Source of the DNA: an uncultured Lachnospiraceae bacterium
Lineage (GTDB): Bacteria > Bacillota > Clostridia > Lachnospirales > Lachnospiraceae
Reading direction: 5' to 3'
DNA length: 9,711 nt
Assembly (NCBI GenBank): GCA_910585545.1
Contig: CAJUFN010000033.1
Location: forward strand, 1 to 9,711
Within the stretch, counting starts at the first letter, position 1. Every line of letters begins with the position of its first letter. Made by a program: the position numbers and the translations under genes. Below, in pieces: positions 1-5,493 of this stretch. A model generated the notes under the pieces. The model worked only from the letters and a program-made list of their open reading frames with translations. It was not told where the DNA came from and did not search any database.

Positions 1-45
1 GTAACTAAAAAATCCTTGAAAAATAAGGAAAAAAGACTTGACTAA
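1..45 (+). CDS. Possible C-terminal tail of an upstream gene (partial)
   Basis: Frame 1 is open from the window edge to a TAA at 43-45 and reads VTKKSLKNKEKRLD; the other two forward frames have a stop within the first eight bases. The tail is lysine-rich and ends 3 nt before the ribosome binding site of the next gene, as expected inside an operon. An agr locus often carries a sensor kinase or response regulator beside agrD, so this could be the end of one, but 14 residues give no family signal. It may also be chance. Confidence 0.35.
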   Translation, partial: VTKKSLKNKEKRLD

Positions 46-61
46 ATAGGGAGGAATGTTT

Positions 62-217
62 ATGAAGAAACTAATTGATTTTATTTTGGGCAAAACAAAT
101 GGGGCAATGGTGAACTTTGCGTTGGCATTTGCAGGCGGTTCTGTTCAGAGGATATGTTTTTACATTTTTCATCAGCCTAAAATGCCGGAGGAATTAAAGA
201 CGTTTGGAAATAAGTAA
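62..217 (+). CDS. agrD: AgrD-like cyclic lactone autoinducer pro-peptide
   Basis: This 51-residue gene encodes the precursor of a secreted thiolactone signal peptide. Residues 1-30 look like the amphipathic membrane-targeting leader (MKKLIDFILG...). Cys32 is the only cysteine and starts the core CFYIF (32-36). The acidic tail that follows, HQPKMPEELK (37-46), is of the type AgrB recognises and removes. The layout matches clostridial AgrD, for example C. perfringens, where a five-residue ring starting at Cys precedes HQPEEPK. By analogy the mature signal should be a Cys32-to-Phe36 thiolactone, possibly with a short N-terminal extension. A strong site AGGGAGGA (48-55) lies 6 nt before the ATG. 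Only 3 nt separate it from agrB, which supports the pairing. The order is agrD then agrB, the reverse of Staphylococcus. No AgrC or AgrA is visible in the window. Confidence 0.88.
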   Translation: MKKLIDFILGKTNGAMVNFALAFAGGSVQRICFYIFHQPKMPEELKTFGNK

Positions 218-220
218 GAA

Positions 221-811
221 ATGGAAGTTATTGCGCATACATTGACCAGTTACTTAATTCGGAAAAATGTGATTACTATAGAAAAAAGCAGCATATATAA
301 GTATGGTTTTCAGGTTGGGTTGGAAGTGTGTTTGAATACGGTAATAAGTATAATTATAGCCGTGTTATGCCATATGGAATGGGAAACTCTGGTTTTCTTT
401 GCAGTATTTACATTATTGCGTTCATATGCCGGAGGACTGCATTTAAGTACCTATAGTAGCTGTTTAATTTGTTCTTGTATGTCACTTTTGGGATTATTAC
501 TTGTTGTCAAACATCTGAACATTGACAATTCATATTCAATAGGTATTGTTTTTATTTCTTTAATTGTGATAAAATTGATGGCACCAGTTGAAGATATTAA
601 CAGACCTATAAGTCCTTCCGAACTAAGTAGCTTTAGAAGAATGTTAAATCGTTCCATTATTAAAATAGTCGTTTTGTCAATTATATTTTATTTGATGGGG
701 TTTGATAAATTGCTATTGATGATTTCAGTAACGACAATATTCATGGTTGGTATTCTTGTCTTGGGAAAGATTAACTACAAAAAGTGTATTAGAGAATCTA
801 ATGTTAATTAG
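221..811 (+). CDS. agrB: AgrB-like autoinducer-processing membrane protease
   Basis: A 196-residue integral membrane cysteine protease that cleaves the AgrD C-terminal tail and forms the thiolactone ring. The diagnostic block RSYAGGLHLSTYSSC covers residues 67-81 and contains His74 and Cys81, with the same six-residue spacing as the catalytic His77/Cys84 of S. aureus AgrB. The family motif APVEDINRP follows near residue 121. Several hydrophobic segments (about 36-50, 55-66, 83-97, 104-119, 149-180) fit a multi-pass protein, and the length is normal for the family. The start has no good ribosome binding site and sits 3 nt after the agrD stop, so translation is probably coupled to agrD. The stop codon TAG forms the first base of a terminator stem. 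The identification is firm; the cognate receptor is not in view. Confidence 0.93.
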   Translation: MEVIAHTLTSYLIRKNVITIEKSSIYKYGFQVGLEVCLNTVISIIIAVLCHMEWETLVFFAVFTLLRSYAGGLHLSTYSSCLICSCMSLLGLLLVVKHLNIDNSYSIGIVFISLIVIKLMAPVEDINRPISPSELSSFRRMLNRSIIKIVVLSIIFYLMGFDKLLLMISVTTIFMVGILVLGKINYKKCIRESNVN

Positions 812-853
812 GGCAACTATTAAGGTGTTTCCTTATGGTTGCCCCTTTTATTT
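811..853 (+). terminator. Compound hairpin terminator after agrB
   Basis: An outer stem GGGCAAC (811-817) / GTTGCCC (838-844) encloses an inner stem TAAGG (821-825) / CCTTA (831-835) with loop TGTTT. The run TTTTATTT follows at 846-853. It begins on the last base of the agrB stop codon and ends 17 nt before the next start codon, so it probably ends or attenuates the agrDB transcript. The 3' arm GCCCC (841-845) can also pair with GGGGC (860-864), which overlaps the ribosome binding site of the next gene. Confidence 0.75.
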
Positions 854-869
854 GAAATGGGGGCGTAAT

Positions 870-1229
870 ATGAGGATTTTATATGTAGGAGAGCATACAG
901 CTATTAACTTGACAAAGAATGAGTTTGACATATCTTTTGACAGAACCCCGATAGAGCTGTTGAATATACGAAATATAGTTTCTGAATATAATATATTGGT
1001 AATAGAGATTAGTCCAGAAAAAATTGATACCATTTTAAAGTGGGTGTTCAAATTATATTGTGAAAAAAAAATACCTATCCTTGCGGTCTTGCATGACTGC
1101 AGCAGTGCTGATAAAATATTATTAAATCAATTTGGAATATCTGACTATATTGATGACTATTGCATCGTTCATCAGTTAGAAGAAAAATTGAACATAATAG
1201 CCAATAAAATAAAATGGGGTAAAATTTAG
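870..1229 (+). CDS. Small receiver-like (pseudo-receiver) protein
   Basis: A 119-residue protein of unknown function with the outline of a CheY-like receiver. The first strand is MRILYVGE (1-8), the third strand ILVIEI (42-47), the fourth IPILAVLHD (68-76), and the end GISDYIDD-x-n-LEEKL resembles the GADDYITKPF-eL segment of receivers. The key residues are changed. Glu46 stands where the phospho-accepting Asp would be, only one acidic residue (Glu8) follows strand one, and the conserved Thr and Lys are not found. If the alignment holds it cannot be phosphorylated normally and may act as a constitutive binding partner. A longer frame opens at 747, but that start lies inside agrB; ATG 870 follows GGGGG (859-863) and begins at the natural first strand. 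It lies 58 nt after agrB, behind a terminator. No DNA-binding domain is present. The receiver assignment is moderate only. Confidence 0.6.
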   Translation: MRILYVGEHTAINLTKNEFDISFDRTPIELLNIRNIVSEYNILVIEISPEKIDTILKWVFKLYCEKKIPILAVLHDCSSADKILLNQFGISDYIDDYCIVHQLEEKLNIIANKIKWGKI

Positions 1230-1283
1230 GGCTGTTATTCATATATAATTCAAGAAATGCTGGAATTGAAGGGAAAGATCAGA

Positions 1284-2228
1284 ATGATAAACCATACAGA
1301 CAAAATCTATGTAGCTGGTAACAGGGGACTGGTAGGCAGCGCTATAGTGAGAAATTTAGTAGCAAAAGGTTATACCAATGTGATAGGCAGGACACACAAG
1401 GAACTGGATTTGACAAATCAACAGATGGTAAAGGATTTTTTTGAAGAAGAAAAACCCGATGTTGTTGTTTTGGCAGCAGCAAAAGTCGGAGGGATTAATG
1501 CAAACAATAGTACACCTGCGGAGTTTGTTTATGATAATATGCAGATTCAGTGTAATGTGATTAAATGTTGTCATGACTACCATGTTAAAAAACTGCTTTT
1601 TCTTGGAAGTACATGTATATATCCACGAATGTCACCGCAACCGATGCCAGAGGATGCACTATTAACAGGACCGCTTGAGGAAACAAACGAAGCCTATGCT
1701 ATTGCAAAAATTGCAGGTCTTGAGCTGTGTAAATATTTTAAAAGGCAATATGGGGATGATTTTATAAGCTGTATGCCTACAAATCTTTATGGACCTTATG
1801 ATAATTATAATCTGGAAGGTTCCCATGTTATGCCGGCGATGATCCGTAAATTTCATGAGGCTAAAATGAACGGATTACCGACTGTGGAACTGTGGGGAAC
1901 AGGCACTCCTTTGAGGGAATTTCTGTATGTGGATGATATGGCAGATGCTTGTGTGACTTTACTGGAAAACTATAGTGGAGAGGAACATGTGAATATTGGG
2001 ACTGGGAAGGAAATTACAATAAAGGAACTTGCCGAGACAGTTAAAAAAGTAGTAGGTTATCACGGGGAGATTATATGGAACCATGATATGCCGGACGGAA
2101 CGCCACGGAAATTGACAGATGTTACAAAACTGCATGAACTGGGATGGCAGCACAAGGTTGAACTGGATGAAGGTGTAAATCTTGCATATGAATGGTTTAA
2201 GGAAAATGTAGATTCTGCCAGAATGTAG
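1284..2228 (+). CDS. fcl: GDP-L-fucose synthase (GDP-4-keto-6-deoxymannose epimerase/reductase)
   Basis: This extended short-chain dehydrogenase carries out the last step to GDP-L-fucose: 3,5-epimerisation of GDP-4-keto-6-deoxymannose followed by NADPH reduction, in the cytosol. The N-terminus reads KIYVAGNRGLVGSA with the GxxGxxG dinucleotide motif at Gly12, Gly15 and Gly18. The catalytic triad is Ser109 (in LGSTCIYP), Tyr138 and Lys142 (AYAIAK). The segments PTNLYGPYDNY and LWGTGTPLREFLYVDD are typical of Fcl/WcaG. At 314 residues it is close to the E. coli enzyme (321). ATG 1284 is preferred over ATG 1257 because AAGGGA (1269-1274) precedes it and KIYVAG then falls at the usual place. The partner GDP-mannose 4,6-dehydratase is absent from the window. 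A terminator follows 83 nt downstream. Product fate (capsule, glycan) cannot be read here. Confidence 0.93.
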   Translation: MINHTDKIYVAGNRGLVGSAIVRNLVAKGYTNVIGRTHKELDLTNQQMVKDFFEEEKPDVVVLAAAKVGGINANNSTPAEFVYDNMQIQCNVIKCCHDYHVKKLLFLGSTCIYPRMSPQPMPEDALLTGPLEETNEAYAIAKIAGLELCKYFKRQYGDDFISCMPTNLYGPYDNYNLEGSHVMPAMIRKFHEAKMNGLPTVELWGTGTPLREFLYVDDMADACVTLLENYSGEEHVNIGTGKEITIKELAETVKKVVGYHGEIIWNHDMPDGTPRKLTDVTKLHELGWQHKVELDEGVNLAYEWFKENVDSARM

Positions 2229-2311
2229 ATTAAAAAATGCCATAAAACTCAATAGTTATTTCTTTTGTATATCAATGGGATTAAAAACTGAATCATGTAG
2301 ATACGGGAATG

Positions 2312-2342
2312 GATGATAAACAGCAGTGTTATCATCTTTTTT
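2312..2342 (+). terminator. Rho-independent terminator after fcl
   Basis: A perfect 8-bp stem GATGATAA (2312-2319) / TTATCATC (2329-2336), extendable by two pairs around a bulged A, is followed directly by six T residues (2337-2342). It separates the agr-fcl region from the afsA operon, which should therefore have its own promoter between about 2343 and 2500. No promoter with good -35 and -10 boxes was found there. Confidence 0.85.
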
Positions 2343-2362
2343 CTTTATATGGGGTTGGCAGG

Positions 2363-2464
2363 ATGTTTAAAGACATAAATTTTAATGGAAAAATTACAGA
2401 TAAAGCCGGATTTTTTACGATGTTTGAGAACTGTTTAGAAATTGTGATAGCATATTTATTGTAA
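2363..2464 (+). CDS. Doubtful 33-residue ORF upstream of the afsA-like gene
   Basis: ATG 2363 opens a 33-codon frame (MFKDINFNGKITDKAGFFTM...) ending at TAA 2462-2464. GGGGTT (2351-2356) lies 6 nt upstream as a weak ribosome binding site. The peptide has a charged first half and a hydrophobic end and matches no family I recognise. It could be a leader peptide, a gene remnant or chance in AT-rich DNA. It is reported because it is the only plausible frame between the fcl terminator and the afsA-like start. Confidence 0.22.
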   Translation: MFKDINFNGKITDKAGFFTMFENCLEIVIAYLL

Positions 2465-2514
2465 GTAGTAAATCGTTCAAGAGCAACAAGAAAGCATTTT
2501 AGGAGGTAAATAGC

Positions 2515-3255
2515 GTGGAAGGATGCAAGTATAACATTTATGTCAAAGGAGATGAACCGGAAAAGTTAGAGCCGATGGATATCCTGATAAGTGACCGGAG
2601 AGAACTGGAAGTTTTACGGCTTTGTTTGGGGGAGAGAGTAAATTTTGTGATGGGAAATCCGAAGAAGAATACAACATTCCGCATTAGCGCAGAGGCAGAT
2701 TTGTCAAAGTTGGATTGGGATTACCGAAATCCGGAAGAGGCGTACAGTGTTATTGAGAGGATAAAAATGCCCCCTGAGATTGAGCAGAGATTATCGGAAA
2801 GAACACAGGCGATGCAAAAAGAATATGTGCATAAGGTGCATCAGGGAAATGTGCTGATTTCAGATGCGGAGCGTATGGAAAATGTGATTTATTTCAGAGG
2901 GTTTAATTATATAGATGAGCTGCATAGTGATCATAATGCGGATCATTTGGACGGGATAAAATTATTTGAAGCGGCACGTCAGGCAACATTGGCAGCTTTC
3001 CATTTAATGGGCGTTACTTGTCAGGGCGTCATGGCATTAACCGCATCATATGTGGATTACAAGAAATATGTTGAACTGGATGAGCCGTATTATATCCAGC
3101 TTATACCTGCATGTAAGCCGGATGGAGGCGCAATGTACTCTGTTTTTTCAATTATTCAGGAAGACTCGGTAAATGCGTCAGGATATTTTGGCGCATATAC
3201 ATTTCGGAACCGTGAACTTTACCTGAATAAGCGTAACAAGCGTAAAGGGGCATAG
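2515..3255 (+). CDS. AfsA-type hotdog protein (A-factor/butyrolactone synthase-like)
   Basis: This 246-residue protein resembles the AfsA/ScbA hotdog family. In Streptomyces, AfsA condenses a beta-ketoacyl-ACP with dihydroxyacetone phosphate, committing carbon to gamma-butyrolactone signals. The recognisable part is the C-terminal hotdog domain, about 100-236. EYVHKVHQGNVLISD (103-117) matches the family VHK...NVL entry. HSDHNADHLDG (137-147) followed by EAARQA (152-157) matches the DH.vDHvpGm.LlEAARQA core helix. The N-terminal 100 residues are divergent and the protein is shorter than the roughly 300-residue, two-hotdog Streptomyces enzymes. The start is GTG 2515, set by a perfect AGGAGGT (2501-2507) with 7-nt spacing. 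It is the first gene of an operon with an SDR reductase 36 nt downstream and an IspH-like protein. The exact substrate is unknown; another acyl condensation or thioesterase role is possible. Confidence 0.78.
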   Translation: MEGCKYNIYVKGDEPEKLEPMDILISDRRELEVLRLCLGERVNFVMGNPKKNTTFRISAEADLSKLDWDYRNPEEAYSVIERIKMPPEIEQRLSERTQAMQKEYVHKVHQGNVLISDAERMENVIYFRGFNYIDELHSDHNADHLDGIKLFEAARQATLAAFHLMGVTCQGVMALTASYVDYKKYVELDEPYYIQLIPACKPDGGAMYSVFSIIQEDSVNASGYFGAYTFRNRELYLNKRNKRKGA

Positions 3256-3291
3256 GAGAACCGATGAAAAAGCAGGAAAGGAGGGGACAAA

Positions 3292-4248
3292 GTGAAAAAG
3301 ATGATTATAGGAGTTACAGGTAGTACAGGCGGTTTGGGACGGCGGTTAAGTGAGATTTTGAACCAGAAGGGTTTTCAATTAAAATGCTTGGTTCGGAGTA
3401 AATCAAAAGCAGACTTTTTGGATAAAATGGGCGTTGAGCTTGTTTATGGGGATATAAACAATAAGGAATCCCTGAAACTTTTTGTACAGGGGATTGATAT
3501 ATGCATACATATTGCGGCTCAGGTATCTGCTGCTTCAAAGGAACAGTTGGAAAAGGTAAATGTGGAGGGCAGTGTTAATGTCTGTGAAGCGTTATGCCGC
3601 TATAATCCGACATGCAGACTGATATATTGTTCATCTATTGTTGTGAAAAATTACAGACCATACAAAAAACCATTTTATTCTGACTATACCATCAGTAAAT
3701 ACCATGCGGAAAAAGCGGTTGAAAAATTTAGCGACAAACTGCGGATTACGGTCATTTATCCGGGATATATATACGGATATTATGACAGGCTGCTTATTCC
3801 GATGATTGCAAACATGCTTAAAAACGGACTGCCGTTTTTATCAAAGGGCGGTGAGATGAATGCCCCTATTGTTTTTGTAGACGATTTATGCGAATTGTTT
3901 TATCAGGCAATGGTGGATGAGAAGGCAATCGGAAAGAAGTATGTGAGCCTTGAAAGAAACGATACTGGAATACATGATGTCGTGCGGATGGTGGCTGAAA
4001 TGCTGGGATACAAATATCCAACTAAGGTTTATCCTAAAATTTTCATTCGCATTAGAATGAGAATCAACAGATGGCTTAATGCACTGTTCCATAAGAACTA
4101 TCCGGTGCTGTCATTAAGGGAAATCAACATTTTATCCAATCATGGTCAATATTTTAACAATGCTTATGCAGAAATTGGGTGGAAACAGAACACGCCTATT
4201 TTTGAAGGAGTAAAAAAGGCTGTGGACTGGTACAAAGAAAATAATTAG
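3292..4248 (+). CDS. NAD(P)-dependent extended-SDR epimerase/reductase
   Basis: A 318-residue extended short-chain dehydrogenase. The Rossmann start carries TGSTGGLG at residues 9-16, a basic residue pair (R35, K37) after the second strand hints at NADP(H), and D54 in the GDI segment matches the usual Asp contacting adenine. The catalytic Ser (S114/S115 in YCSS), Tyr132 and Lys136 (YTISK) are in place. VIYPGYIYG (154-162) and FVDDL (195-199) are standard downstream motifs, and the C-terminal FEGVKKAVDWYKEN is typical. The start is GTG 3292, chosen because AGGAGG (3279-3284) lies 7 nt upstream. Its position between the AfsA-like and IspH-like genes suggests it reduces a keto or enone group on the AfsA product, as a reductase does in A-factor synthesis. 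The sequence alone does not fix the substrate, and a sugar epimerase role is not excluded. Confidence 0.85.
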   Translation: MKKMIIGVTGSTGGLGRRLSEILNQKGFQLKCLVRSKSKADFLDKMGVELVYGDINNKESLKLFVQGIDICIHIAAQVSAASKEQLEKVNVEGSVNVCEALCRYNPTCRLIYCSSIVVKNYRPYKKPFYSDYTISKYHAEKAVEKFSDKLRITVIYPGYIYGYYDRLLIPMIANMLKNGLPFLSKGGEMNAPIVFVDDLCELFYQAMVDEKAIGKKYVSLERNDTGIHDVVRMVAEMLGYKYPTKVYPKIFIRIRMRINRWLNALFHKNYPVLSLREINILSNHGQYFNNAYAEIGWKQNTPIFEGVKKAVDWYKENN

Positions 4249-4268
4249 TAAAAATATGGAGGTCGAAA

Positions 4269-5195
4269 ATGAATGTAAAATTATTAAAAAATGATGGAAG
4301 ATGTAAATGGCTGGAAAATATTTTCCTGAATAAACTGGTGCCTATGATGCAGGAGTCAAAGGCTGAGGGCGGCAATAGGAAAATCGTTCTGATTGAGGAC
4401 TGGGTTAGCAATGACGGTGGAAAGGTTGGGCTTGACTTGAAGTGGCTGGCATCTTTAAATATCGAAGTGGTAAAAACGTACAAAGATATTAAAGATACCA
4501 ACTATGTTGTGGTAAATTCAGGGTATGACTCCATTGTTGATGAAGAAATGAAACTTCGTGAAATGGGAGTGGAGATCTTGGATAACCCTTGCCCTTTTGT
4601 GCGTAAAGTCCGGGATGCATTTATGAAGGTGGACAGCAATTATCAGTACGTTTTACTGTGTGAACCTAATCACATAATTGTTAAAAACTTCAAGAGTATT
4701 TTCCCGGAGGATATGATCCTGGTGCAAATGGAAAATTACCGGGAGAAAATAGAGCAGCAGCAGAATGGAAAACCGCTGTGTTTAGTGCCATATGTAACGT
4801 TTCTGCCCAAGCAGGTTGAAGAACTTAATAATTTCATTATGGAAACATATAAGGATCGTGAAAATAAGTTCATCAATACAAGCTGTATGTGGGTTGCAAG
4901 TAAAATAAGTCCGATAGTGGAAATAGCAGGACTGACGGACGAATTTATTGAGGGAATCAGGGATGCGCTAATTATTACAACACCGGGTTCAGTTAATAAA
5001 TCCCTCCGGTCACTAAGTCTGGCTCTTGATGACCGGGGATTGAATGTTGTGGTAATATCCAGTCTGGAAATGTATCTGGACTATGAAAAAGAGCATGAAG
5101 GCGATACTGTCCTATTGGTCAGAAGTCCGATTCCAAACAATGCAGAAGCTCCAATTATGCAGTATGTTAATGAGAATGGGAAAGTCGTAGTGTAA
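4269..5195 (+). CDS. Divergent IspH/LytB-like [4Fe-4S] protein
   Basis: A 308-residue protein with the three-module outline of IspH, which reductively dehydroxylates HMBPP in the MEP pathway. The three cluster cysteines fit: Cys12 (same position as E. coli Cys12), Cys108 in DNPCPFVRKV (E. coli DATCPLVTKV, Cys96) and Cys206 in INTSCMWVASK (E. coli DDICYATTNRQ, Cys197). A Ser-x-Asn pair (S241, N243) follows, as in the diphosphate-binding SxN motif. The rest of the active site is altered. There is no histidine before residue 135, so the equivalents of His41 and His74 are absent (Tyr86 aligns with His74), and the Glu126 position is Ile137. The final AGASTP-type segment is also missing. It is thus probably not the housekeeping IspH but a paralogue with a different substrate. 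ATG 4269 follows GGAGGT (4258-4263), 20 nt after the SDR stop, in one operon with the AfsA-like gene. Confidence 0.72.
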   Translation: MNVKLLKNDGRCKWLENIFLNKLVPMMQESKAEGGNRKIVLIEDWVSNDGGKVGLDLKWLASLNIEVVKTYKDIKDTNYVVVNSGYDSIVDEEMKLREMGVEILDNPCPFVRKVRDAFMKVDSNYQYVLLCEPNHIIVKNFKSIFPEDMILVQMENYREKIEQQQNGKPLCLVPYVTFLPKQVEELNNFIMETYKDRENKFINTSCMWVASKISPIVEIAGLTDEFIEGIRDALIITTPGSVNKSLRSLSLALDDRGLNVVVISSLEMYLDYEKEHEGDTVLLVRSPIPNNAEAPIMQYVNENGKVVV

Positions 5196-5299
5196 TGGCA
5201 GCAGAGGAAAAGAGGCAGGTTTAAAAAATTTATGCTGGCTGTCTAATGCTTAAACAATAGTGTTTTATAAATGAACAGATTAATTAGCGGGGCGGGATG

Positions 5300-5356
5300 G
5301 TGATTGTAAGTCAAGCATTAAATTTGAAACTCTTGACTCACAATCACTATTTTGTT
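5300..5356 (+). terminator. Long-stem terminator of the afsA-like operon
   Basis: A near-perfect 16-position stem pairs GTGATTGT-A-AGTCAAG (5300-5315) with CTTGACT-C-ACAATCAC (5332-5347), with one A/C mismatch and a 16-nt loop. TATTTTGTT follows. It closes the afsA-SDR-ispH-like operon, about 104 nt after the last stop, and isolates the radical SAM promoter that starts at 5361. Confidence 0.8.
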
Positions 5357-5360
5357 GCTT

Positions 5361-5391
5361 TTGATACATAGTATCAAAAAACATACTATAT
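5361..5391 (+). promoter_or_regulatory. Promoter and probable HxlR operator of the radical SAM gene
   Basis: TTGATA (5361-5366) and TACTAT (5384-5389) form -35 and -10 boxes with a 17-nt spacer. A perfect inverted repeat ATAGTAT (5368-5374) / ATACTAT (5383-5389), with spacer CAAAAAAC, lies over the spacer and -10. A second, overlapping palindrome TTGATAC-ATA-GTATCAA covers 5361-5377. The 20-nt block at 5372-5391 recurs at 6872-6891 with one change, next to hxlR. A repressor bound here would block RNA polymerase. HxlR as the binder is inferred from proximity and the shared block. Confidence 0.65.
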
Positions 5392-5493
5392 GCTTTTTAA
5401 GACAGTACTTGTTCAATGTGATATAGTGCAGTAAAATAAAGAAAACAATAAAAAAGATAATCAAGTTTTATAAAAGAAGAGAGGAGAAATGTT

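Noticed and set aside
38..66. TTGACT and TATGAA 17 nt apart as an agr promoter
   Set aside because: The -10 would overlap the agrD start codon and miss its ribosome binding site, so it cannot drive normal agrD expression.
747..869. Upstream extension of the receiver-like gene to ATG 747 (160 residues)
   Set aside because: It would overlap agrB by 65 nt and run through the terminator hairpin. ATG 870 has a G-rich binding site and begins at the natural first strand.
1243..1250. TATAAT before fcl as a separate promoter
   Set aside because: A perfect TATAAT is present at 1244-1249, but no acceptable -35 lies 16-18 nt upstream; fcl is more simply read from upstream.
5297..5371. 24-codon frame starting MVIVSQALNLKLL after a G-rich stretch
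   Set aside because: It lies wholly over the operon terminator stem and the next promoter; its reading frame is best explained by the hairpin arms.
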